Made by a program: the position numbers and the translations under genes
Part shown: positions 41,546 through 49,146 of the stretch, piece by piece
How the letters are laid out: each line of letters begins with the position of its first letter
Position numbering within the stretch: the first letter of the stretch is position 1
From: Pedobacter sp. D749
GTDB lineage: Bacteria; Bacteroidota; Bacteroidia; Sphingobacteriales; Sphingobacteriaceae
Assembly (NCBI RefSeq): GCF_019317285.1
Contig: NZ_CP079218.1
Coordinates: 868,001-932,000 of the forward strand
Length of the DNA stretch: 64,000 nt
Direction of reading: 5' to 3'
The notes under the pieces: generated by a model
What the model was told of the DNA's origin: nothing
Seen by the model: the letters and a program-made list of their open reading frames with translations, nothing else
The model's database searches: none

Positions 41546-43735
41546 TTAATTCCGCTCTACAAACTCTTCCTTCACCAAACTCCAAAGCAGCTTTCTAACC
41601 TCTCTAAAATCATTGAGGTAATACTTTGCTTCCGAAATGTTATTGCCAACTTTTATGGTAAATGCGTCATCTGGTAATACCCGGAAAATATCTTCATCGG
41701 TATGGTCGTCGCCAAGCGCCAAAATAAAATCTGGTTTCTTATCGTAAAGCCAATTTAAGGCAGCTTTACCTTTGTTAACCTCCATGTTTTTAAACTCAAT
41801 TACCTTATTGCCCGGCATCAATTGCAAGCCCTTGTCTGCAGCAAGTATTTTCATGTGGCTGATAATTTCATTAGCCCTTAAATCGCCTAACCCTTCTTCT
41901 GCTTTTCGGTAGTGCCAAACTAAGGAGTAACTTTTTTCTTCAATGAACGATCCTGGGGTGCGGTCTGTGTAGGTTTCTAATAGAGTCTTTATTTCCTGTT
42001 TCCATTGGTCGGTGAGTAATGGAAGGCTGTTCCATTTATCTCCGTACGATTTTTGCCAGGCTCCATGCTCTGCAATCAGGTCTACCTTTAAATGTCCAAA
42101 CCACTGTTCCAAGGTTTCGTTTCTTCTTCCGCTTATAATCACCACTTTGTTGGCATTATCAATGGTTAGGTTTTCTATTAAATCATAAAGTTCATCATCT
42201 GGTGAGGCATCATCAATATTTCCGGTAAAATCTACCAGTGTACCATCATAATCCAAAAACAGTACCCGATCGGTTGTTTTGGCATATTTTGCAGCAATTA
42301 CTTCATTAATGGTATTTACCGCATGCTTCGTTAGTAACGATTTTTGAGAATCTTTCACTTCGTTTAATCTTAAAATAAAATTGTTTACCCAATGTTTCAC
42401 ATTGAATTTTTCTACGATTGCCCGCATGGCTATCATGCGTTGCTGTTGCTCATCCAGAGGCATTTTTAATGCAGTTACAATGGCCTCCATAATGTCGCCA
42501 AGGTTGTTCGGATTAACTATTACGGCATCGGTTAATTCTTTAGAAGCACCGGCCATTTCGCTTAATATGAGCACGCCGTCGTTATTGTTCCTACTGGCAA
42601 TATATTCCTTGCTGACCAGGTTCATGCCATCGCGCATTGGCGTAACCAAACAGATATCTGCGGAGGCATAAAGTGCCGATAACACCTCAATAGGGAAGGA
42701 ACGGTAAAAATAATTCACCGGAATCCAGTTAATAGATCGGTAACGGGCATTTAAATTACCTACAAACTGATCAATCTGATCCCTTAGCTCACTATATTGA
42801 GGTACCGTATCGCGAGAGGGTACGACAATCATAAAAAGTTCTATTTTTCCTATATACTCGGGATGGACCTGAAGCAAAAGTTCTAAAGCTTTTAACCGTT
42901 CTAAAATACCTTTGCTATAATCCAGGCGGTCGATAGAAAGGATTACTTTCATCTCTTCTTTTCCAGTCCTGAAATAATCAATTTCTTTTTTCACCTTTTC
43001 GGTAGCAGTTAAGCTCGAAAATTTATCATAATCAATTCCCATCGGGAAAGCTTCTACCACGATCTGCCTTTCGTTGCTATTGAGTACGTTTGATGATGAA
43101 TTTACGGGGAGTAGGCGTGTTGCCGTGCTAATAAAGTGGCGAACATCATCAAAAGTATGGAAACCGATTAAATCAGCACCTATAAGCCCATTTAAAAGTT
43201 CTTCCCTCCAGGGGATTAACCTGAATATTTCGTATGATGGAAAGGGGATATGCTGGAAAAAACCGATGGTAGCATTAGGAAGTTTTTCTCTTAAAATTCC
43301 CGGTAGAAGGAGTAATTGGTAGTCTTGAATCCAGATTTTATCTTTTCTGCCCAATACCTGCATGGCACTTTTTGCAAATTTCTCATTAACAGATTGATAG
43401 CAGTCCCAATAACTTTGTTCGTAATGTGCGTAAGTAACCAGATAATGGAATACTGGCCACAATACTTCATTTGAAAAGCCTTCGTAATATAAATTGATTT
43501 CGTTTTGGGTGAGAAAAACCGGATAGAGGTTTAATGCAGCGAGTTTTTGTGTAACTTCTTCCTGACGTTCTTCCGGCACCTCGATTCCGGGCCATCCGAT
43601 CCAGATGGAGTTGCCTGATTTGTACACGTCGCCAAGACCGGTCGCAAGGCCGCCCTCGCTGGGAATAAACGTGTATTCGTCGTTCTCTTCGATGATTTTA
43701 ACGGGTAGTCTGTTCGATATTATAACTGTCTTCAT
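41546..43735 (-). CDS. bifunctional trehalose-6-phosphate synthase/phosphatase
   Basis: A 729-residue fusion. The N-terminal GT20 synthase (about 1-465) has SNRLPVKI, GGLATGL, WIQDYQLLLLPGILR, SIDRLDYSKGILERL and DGMNLVSKEYIASR. The C-terminal HAD phosphatase (about 485-729) has FLDYDGTLVDF with the nucleophile Asp, VIISGRRNETL and ALGDDHTDEDIF. It makes trehalose from UDP- or ADP-glucose and glucose-6-phosphate in the cytoplasm. It is convergent with the GH15 gene, whose product could be the opposing trehalase if trehalose is its substrate. Confidence 0.93.
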   Translation of the reverse strand: MKTVIISNRLPVKIIEENDEYTFIPSEGGLATGLGDVYKSGNSIWIGWPGIEVPEERQEEVTQKLAALNLYPVFLTQNEINLYYEGFSNEVLWPVFHYLVTYAHYEQSYWDCYQSVNEKFAKSAMQVLGRKDKIWIQDYQLLLLPGILREKLPNATIGFFQHIPFPSYEIFRLIPWREELLNGLIGADLIGFHTFDDVRHFISTATRLLPVNSSSNVLNSNERQIVVEAFPMGIDYDKFSSLTATEKVKKEIDYFRTGKEEMKVILSIDRLDYSKGILERLKALELLLQVHPEYIGKIELFMIVVPSRDTVPQYSELRDQIDQFVGNLNARYRSINWIPVNYFYRSFPIEVLSALYASADICLVTPMRDGMNLVSKEYIASRNNNDGVLILSEMAGASKELTDAVIVNPNNLGDIMEAIVTALKMPLDEQQQRMIAMRAIVEKFNVKHWVNNFILRLNEVKDSQKSLLTKHAVNTINEVIAAKYAKTTDRVLFLDYDGTLVDFTGNIDDASPDDELYDLIENLTIDNANKVVIISGRRNETLEQWFGHLKVDLIAEHGAWQKSYGDKWNSLPLLTDQWKQEIKTLLETYTDRTPGSFIEEKSYSLVWHYRKAEEGLGDLRANEIISHMKILAADKGLQLMPGNKVIEFKNMEVNKGKAALNWLYDKKPDFILALGDDHTDEDIFRVLPDDAFTIKVGNNISEAKYYLNDFREVRKLLWSLVKEEFVERN

Positions 43736-43819
43736 GCTTGTATTTGATGTATCTATATCATTAAAAGCATATCAAATTGGTTTTGTTTGAATTTTTAGGT
43801 CAAAAAAACATTCAAATGA

Positions 43820-45175
43820 TTAAACGTAGTTAAATACCAATGAAAAAGTGGTACCACTTTCAGGAGTAGAAATTACTTCAATACTGCCTCTATGCATCTT
43901 CATAATGTTGCGGCTAATCGTTAGTCCAATGCCAGATCCGTTTTTCCTGGTGGTGTAAAACGGAACAAATATTTTTTCCAGATCACCAGCATCAATACCT
44001 TTTCCATTATCGGTTACATCAATATACAGTTTAGTGTTTTCTAAACGGTAATTTACATTGATATAAGGCATTTCCTTATTTTCGACTGCATAAATGCTGT
44101 TTGTAATCAGGTTGATTAATACTTGCTCTACTAATTTCAGATCCAGCTGAACGGTGATTTTTGAGGAAGTCTGTTCTACATCTAGCACCACATTTTTAAC
44201 TTTTGCAAATGGCTGCATTAAAACTTTAATGTGCTTTAATATTTCACCAATGGTGTGCGATTCGAGGTTTGGAGTAGGCAGTTCGGCAATTAAGCGATAA
44301 TCTTTTACGAAATCCAATAAACCCGATGAACGCCTTTGGATGGTCTGTAGAGCTGTTTTAAGGTCGTCCATTTCATCCTCGGTCAAGTTATTTTTATCGG
44401 TTACCATTTTATTGATCGTATCCGATAATGAGCTGATGGGCGTGATGGAATTTAAAATTTCATGAGAAATTACGCCAATTAATCTATTCCATGCTTCAGT
44501 TTCTTTTTGCTCAATTTCATCTTTAATGTTTTGAAAACTGATAATGGTATAGTTTTTCCCGTAAAGGTTTAAGGGGATTACCTCTGTTGATAATTGGATC
44601 AGTTTATCCTGGATTTTTAGTTCCAAAAACCGCTTTCCGCCCGTTAAAATTTGCTCTATTTCTGTTCCAAATGCCGGGAGATGCTGTTTCAACCGATGCC
44701 AGTACTTATAAGCGGGTACACCTAAAAGGCTTGACGCAGCCTGGTTGAAAAAGGCAATTTCCTCATCTTTTTCTTCTTTTGTGTTGTTCACTACGATTAC
44801 ACCCACAGGAACCTGTTCTAAAATGGTTTTGATCAGTTGAAACATGGCTTCCTGTTCTAATCTGATCTGCTTGTGCACCTGTAAAATATCACTAAACGAT
44901 TCGTATAATTCAGGAAAGCTTCCCCTCGTTACTTTATTTTTAAAGTTCAAGGTATGATCTCTCGTTTTAACAGCTAAGATAAAACGGTTAATATCCGATC
45001 GAATCTGATTGATATAATAGTAAAGGGAAATAATAGTACCAAAAAAAATCAGTGCAACTCCTATTATAGTAAACCAGAGTTGAGTATTTTTAATCAGGTA
45101 AAACAGGAGATAGCCGAGTAAATTGATAATCAGCAGGCGGAATATTAAACGGAAGGTAAAACGTTGGTAAAACAT
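43820..45175 (-). CDS. sensor histidine kinase
   Basis: A 451-residue kinase. Two closely spaced membrane helices (about 9-28 and 31-53) leave almost no periplasmic domain, so the signal is probably membrane or cytoplasmic. A PAS-like region (about 100-215), the HisKA phospho-acceptor in GVISHEILNSITPIS, and the HATPase_c boxes VLINLITNSIYAV (N), DNGKGID (G1) and GSGIGLTISRN (G2) follow. It partners with the response regulator encoded just upstream (68 bases). Confidence 0.9.
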   Translation of the reverse strand: MFYQRFTFRLIFRLLIINLLGYLLFYLIKNTQLWFTIIGVALIFFGTIISLYYYINQIRSDINRFILAVKTRDHTLNFKNKVTRGSFPELYESFSDILQVHKQIRLEQEAMFQLIKTILEQVPVGVIVVNNTKEEKDEEIAFFNQAASSLLGVPAYKYWHRLKQHLPAFGTEIEQILTGGKRFLELKIQDKLIQLSTEVIPLNLYGKNYTIISFQNIKDEIEQKETEAWNRLIGVISHEILNSITPISSLSDTINKMVTDKNNLTEDEMDDLKTALQTIQRRSSGLLDFVKDYRLIAELPTPNLESHTIGEILKHIKVLMQPFAKVKNVVLDVEQTSSKITVQLDLKLVEQVLINLITNSIYAVENKEMPYINVNYRLENTKLYIDVTDNGKGIDAGDLEKIFVPFYTTRKNGSGIGLTISRNIMKMHRGSIEVISTPESGTTFSLVFNYV

Positions 45176-45242
45176 GTTTTTAAAGCTGAAAGCTTAAAGG
45201 CGAAAGACTAAAGCTTTAAGCTTTGGTCTTTTAGCTTTCAGC
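45176..45242. repeat. low-complexity hairpin between response regulator and kinase genes
   Basis: AAGCTGAAAGCTTAAAGGCG at the left is inverted with CTTTTAGCTTTCAGCTTA at the right, giving an imperfect hairpin over the whole 67-base gap of this operon. Confidence 0.65.
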
Positions 45243-46613
45243 TTAGATTCCAAATTTCTCAATTCTTCTATACAATGCTGCGCGGGTTAAACCTAGTTCG
45301 GCGGCGGCTTTTGATATGTTTCCCTTGTGCTTGTCGATGGCTTTTTGCACCATCATTTTTTCCATATCCTCAAGTGCCATTTCGTCGGGCATTGAATTGT
45401 TCTGTGCAAAACGCTGTGGACTCAACTGTAAATCATCTTCCGAAATTTCGTTTCCGTCGCTCATAATTACTGCACGTTCTAAAACATGCTGCAATTCGCG
45501 CACATTGCCCGGCCATTTATAATTTAAAAGTACATCTTCTGCTTTATGACTTAATTTACGGATTTCTTTGTGATATTTTGAACTGAAAACCTGCATAAAA
45601 TGATTCGCCAATAATAAAATATCGGTTCCACGTTTCCGTAATGGTGGCAATAAGAGTTCAACAGTATTGATCCGGAAAAGCAAATCCTGCCGAAATGTAT
45701 TTTTTGCTACCATTTCGTTTAGTGGCATATTGGTGGCGGTGATTAAGCGAACATTTACTTTACGTTCTTTACTTTCGCCCAAACGGGTAACCGTACGGTT
45801 CTGTAAAACGCTTAATAATTTGGCCTGAAGCGGTAGTGTTAAATTTCCAATCTCATCTAAAAAAATTGTTCCTCCATCTGCCAGTTCGAAACGTCCGGGT
45901 TTATCCTCTTTTGCATCGGTAAAAGCACCTTTGGCATAACCGAAAAGTTCACTCTCGAACAAATTTTCATTCAAGGAACCCAAATCAACATGCATAAAAA
46001 CCTGATTCTTGCGCTGCGAGTTTCCGTGGATTTCATAAGCAAAAACCTGTTTTCCGGTACCATTTTCTCCTAAAATTAACACATTTGCATCAGTAGGTGC
46101 AACTTTAACCAAAGTGGCCTGTAGGTGTTTTATACCATCAGCCTGACCAACGATATTCTCAAAACCACGGGTAAGGTCTTTTTGCAAGGAAGAATGTATT
46201 TTTTCGAGTTTTTTAACTTTTCTGGTCGATTCCCGTAGTTTTGAGGCCGAAGAAATGGTGGCGAAAAGTTTTTCATTTTCCCAGGGCTTTAAAATAAAGT
46301 CGGTGGCTCCTTTTTTAATTGCTTTAACTGCAAGTTCAACATTTCCAAAGGCTGTCATTAAAATGACTACATAATCTTTATCAATAGATAAAATGTGTTC
46401 GAGCCAATATAATCCCTCACGACCATCACTTGCACCTTTTTGATAGTTCATATCAAGAAGGATGATGTCTACTTCATTTTTACTTAGTAAAACATTGATT
46501 TCTTTAGGCGATTTACAGGTAATTACCTGCTTTACCTGCTGCTTTAAAAACAAACGGGCACTAAGCAGGATATCGTCGTCGTCATCGATAATTAAAACTG
46601 TGGCGTCTAACAT
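45243..46613 (-). CDS. sigma-54-type response regulator (NtrC/AtoC family)
   Basis: A 456-residue regulator: receiver domain (VLIIDDDDDILLSARL, phospho-acceptor Asp in ILLDMNY), sigma-54 AAA+ domain (Walker A GENGTGKQ, Walker B GGTIFLDEIGN, arginine-finger region LLFRINTVELLLPPLRKR) and a Fis-type HTH (NISKAAAELGLTRAALYRRIEKFG). The loop that contacts sigma-54 reads GAFTDA instead of GAFTGA, a variant I associate with Bacteroidota. It is divergent from the export operon, which has a sigma-54 promoter. Confidence 0.92.
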   Translation of the reverse strand: MLDATVLIIDDDDDILLSARLFLKQQVKQVITCKSPKEINVLLSKNEVDIILLDMNYQKGASDGREGLYWLEHILSIDKDYVVILMTAFGNVELAVKAIKKGATDFILKPWENEKLFATISSASKLRESTRKVKKLEKIHSSLQKDLTRGFENIVGQADGIKHLQATLVKVAPTDANVLILGENGTGKQVFAYEIHGNSQRKNQVFMHVDLGSLNENLFESELFGYAKGAFTDAKEDKPGRFELADGGTIFLDEIGNLTLPLQAKLLSVLQNRTVTRLGESKERKVNVRLITATNMPLNEMVAKNTFRQDLLFRINTVELLLPPLRKRGTDILLLANHFMQVFSSKYHKEIRKLSHKAEDVLLNYKWPGNVRELQHVLERAVIMSDGNEISEDDLQLSPQRFAQNNSMPDEMALEDMEKMMVQKAIDKHKGNISKAAAELGLTRAALYRRIEKFGI

Positions 46614-46645
46614 AAATTTAAATTTGATGTGCTAAAGTAATAAAA

Positions 46646-46684
46646 CTGTCCGCTCCCGCACATCAACTGTCCGATAATGAACAG
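46646..46684. promoter_or_regulatory. paired dyads, candidate enhancer sites
   Basis: CTGTCCGATAATGAACAG (46667-46684) is a dyad with CTGTCC against GAACAG. A related dyad starting CTGTCCGCTCCCGCACAT lies 21 bases upstream (46646). They are 60-100 bases upstream of the sigma-54 promoter, the normal place for NtrC-type activator binding. Confidence 0.55.
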
Positions 46685-46745
46685 ATAAAAATAATAAAAA
46701 CTTGTAATTTATTGATTTATAGAATTTTAATTGTGGTTTTGGATT

Positions 46746-46763
46746 TTGGCACAAGCTTGGCAT
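46746..46763 (+). promoter_or_regulatory. sigma-54 promoter of the export operon
   Basis: TTGGCACAAGCTTGGCAT has the invariant GG (46748-46749) and GC (46760-46761) separated by exactly 10 bases, with the surrounding consensus TTGGCAC at -24. The expected start is about 46773, 20 bases before the ATG of the adaptor gene. Confidence 0.8.
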
Positions 46764-46792
46764 AAGGGAAATCGAACAGTACAACCGAACAC

Positions 46793-48037
46793 ATGGATAA
46801 GAAAATAGAGAAAAAAAGATTTAGCACTAAGACCTTGTTAATTATAGGTGGAGCAATTGCTTTTGTTGCAGTTGTAATTTATGGCTATACTTTGTCCCTC
46901 AAAAAAGTTTACAGTGCCGATGCCGATAAATTAACCATCAGTAAAGTAGAATATGGCGATTTTGAAGATGTGGTGCTATTAAATGCCAGTGTAGTTCCTT
47001 TAACTTCAGTAATTGTAAGTTCATCTGAAGGTGGTACAGTTGCTGAAATTTTTACTGAGAATGGAGCTTCGGTTGTAAAAGGAACGCCATTATTAAGAAT
47101 CTCCAATTCAAATGCCATGTTGAGTTATACCTCTAGTCAAACTGCTGCTACTGAACAGATTAATCAGTTGCGGAAATCGCGGTTGGATTTAGAGCAAAAT
47201 CAGCGGGTTTTAAATCAGGATGTTTTAGATGTAGAAAATAGTTTAAGAACAGCAACCCGTCAATATAGATTAGATAGCTCACTTTTCGCCAAAAAAGTAA
47301 TTACGCTACAAGAATTTAACAAATCGAGTCAGGATTTTGAATATTACCAGGGCAAGCTTAAAATTGTGCGTCAGGCAGTTAAACAGGAAAATCAAAGCCG
47401 TAAAATGCAACTGGCACAGATTGATCAATCGATGGGGCAAATGAACGAAAGTTTGGAAATGATCCGTAAAAACATCGAAAATATGACGATCAAAGCTCCG
47501 GTATCTGGTAAATTGTCATCTTACGATCCTGTGATCGGTAAATCATATAATTCTAACGAAATGATTGGAAAGATTGATGTGTTGCAAGGTTATAAACTTC
47601 AGGCAGGAGTTGATGAATATTATATTAATCGTGTAAAAGAAGGACAAACCGCTAGCTGTGAGTTTAATGGTAAAACTTATAACTTAACCGTAAGTAAAGT
47701 AATTCCAGAAGTTACTGCGGGCCAGTTTCAGGTAGAAATGGTATTTAAAGGTGCTTCACCCGAAGGTTTACGCCGTGGTTTATCATTACAGACCAAATTG
47801 ACCTTATCGGATAACAGCAAATCATTGCTTCTGGCGCAAGGACAGTTTTTTCAAAGTACCGGCGGTTCATGGGTATTTGTGATAAATAATGGCAAGGCAA
47901 TTAAGAAAAATGTTAAAATCGGTCGGAAAAACTATCTGTATTATGAAATTTTGGATGGTTTGCAAAAAGGCGACGAAGTAATTACTTCATCTTACGATCA
48001 GTTTAACCAGTACGATCAGGTGGAGATTAATAAGTAG
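46793..48037 (+). CDS. periplasmic adaptor (HlyD/MacA-type membrane-fusion protein)
   Basis: A 414-residue adaptor with one N-terminal membrane anchor (about 14-34), a lipoyl-like barrel (VSSSEGGTVAEIFTENGASV), a coiled-coil hairpin (about 105-225) and a second lipoyl half (NMTIKAPVSGKLSSYDPVIG), then beta-barrel domains. It should bridge the inner-membrane ABC permeases to an outer-membrane channel, as in MacAB-TolC. First gene of the sigma-54-controlled operon. Confidence 0.88.
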   Translation: MDKKIEKKRFSTKTLLIIGGAIAFVAVVIYGYTLSLKKVYSADADKLTISKVEYGDFEDVVLLNASVVPLTSVIVSSSEGGTVAEIFTENGASVVKGTPLLRISNSNAMLSYTSSQTAATEQINQLRKSRLDLEQNQRVLNQDVLDVENSLRTATRQYRLDSSLFAKKVITLQEFNKSSQDFEYYQGKLKIVRQAVKQENQSRKMQLAQIDQSMGQMNESLEMIRKNIENMTIKAPVSGKLSSYDPVIGKSYNSNEMIGKIDVLQGYKLQAGVDEYYINRVKEGQTASCEFNGKTYNLTVSKVIPEVTAGQFQVEMVFKGASPEGLRRGLSLQTKLTLSDNSKSLLLAQGQFFQSTGGSWVFVINNGKAIKKNVKIGRKNYLYYEILDGLQKGDEVITSSYDQFNQYDQVEINK

Positions 48038-48156
48038 AGCGCGTGGCGGTTAGCGATATGCAATAATTAATGATCAATAAATTAAAAATAATCGATAACC
48101 CAATTTGCGATTTTTAGAAATAGAGAATAAAGTTAACTAATAATAATTACTCCGGT

Positions 48157-48229
48157 CTTGATACTTGATACTCATTACTTGTACAAGTCTTGATACTAAA
48201 TACTTGATACTAGAATAACACTTGATACG
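48157..48229. repeat. five CTTGATACT words in the spacer before the ATPase gene
   Basis: CTTGATACT at 48157, 48164 (overlapping), 48189 and 48203, and the variant CTTGATACG at 48221. GTACTTGTACAAG-like palindromic DNA is also present (ACTTGTACAAGT, 48177-48188). The same word forms the hairpin in the cysD-cysN spacer. Confidence 0.6.
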
Positions 48230-48928
48230 ATGATTAAAATAGAAAATCTGGAAAAAGTTTACAAAACAGAAGAAGTAGAAACTACTGCACTTAAAGGAAT
48301 TAACCTTCACGTGGCAGCAGGCGAATTTGTTTCCATCATGGGGCCATCAGGTTGTGGGAAATCTACCCTGTTAAATGTAATGGGTTTATTGGATAAGCCT
48401 GAAAGTGGAAGCTACAAATTTATCGATACAGAACTTTTAACGCTTAATGATAGAGAGCGTTCAAATTTCCGTAAAAGAAATATGGGATTCGTTTTTCAGA
48501 ATTTCAATCTGATTGATGAATTAACTGTTTTCGAAAACATCGAACTGCCCTTAATTTATAATAAAATTCCTGCCGCAGAACGCAAGAAATTGGTGAACGA
48601 AATTATCGAAAGAATGAATATTGTAAACCGTAGTGGTCACTTTCCGCAACAATTATCGGGTGGACAGCAGCAGCGTGTAGCAGTAGCAAGGGCTTTGGTA
48701 ACCAAACCAAAACTGGTTCTGGCCGATGAGCCTACAGGAAACCTGGATAGCTCGCACGGTAATGAAGTAATGGAGTTGCTTTGCGAACTAAATGAAACCG
48801 GAACTACCATTGTAATGGTTACCCACTCTAGTCATGACGCCAGTTTTTCGAACAGAATCATCAACCTGAAAGATGGACATGTAATATCGGAGAAGATCAA
48901 TAAAAGCAGGAACGAAGAACTCATATAG
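48230..48928 (+). CDS. ABC transporter ATP-binding protein (MacB/LolD type)
   Basis: A 232-residue ATPase. Walker A GPSGCGKST, Q-loop VFQNFNLIDELT, signature LSGGQQQRVAVARALV, Walker B LVLADEPTGNLDS, and the switch His in VTHSSHDA. The closest family is the MacB/LolD/FtsE lipoprotein- and antibiotic-export ATPases. It should energise the permeases encoded downstream. Confidence 0.93.
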   Translation: MIKIENLEKVYKTEEVETTALKGINLHVAAGEFVSIMGPSGCGKSTLLNVMGLLDKPESGSYKFIDTELLTLNDRERSNFRKRNMGFVFQNFNLIDELTVFENIELPLIYNKIPAAERKKLVNEIIERMNIVNRSGHFPQQLSGGQQQRVAVARALVTKPKLVLADEPTGNLDSSHGNEVMELLCELNETGTTIVMVTHSSHDASFSNRIINLKDGHVISEKINKSRNEELI

Positions 48929-49146
48929 AGGCTTAGGGTAAAAGGTTTAAGGCGTAAGGGTTAGTCCACCTTAAACCTTCAGCCCTAAACCTTACACCTA
49001 ATAAAAAAAGATTTTAGTTTAGTTAATGATAAGTCTGCCCAAAAATCTTCCTGGATGGGAAGATTTGGGAAGGCGAAATAGTAAAAAACACCAGATAGGC
49101 ATTTTGAACGCCACACGCTAACCACCTATCTCCAAACAATAACAAT
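48929..49146. other. spacer with long hairpin
   Basis: 218 bases without a gene. CCCAAAAATCTTCC (49038-49051) is inverted with GGGAAGATTTGGG (49057-49069), allowing a one-base bulge, with no U-tract. Before it is an AAGGTTTAAGGCGTAAGGG/CCTTAAACCTTCAGCCC type imperfect hairpin (48940-49000) related to the spacers in the permease array. Confidence 0.6.
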
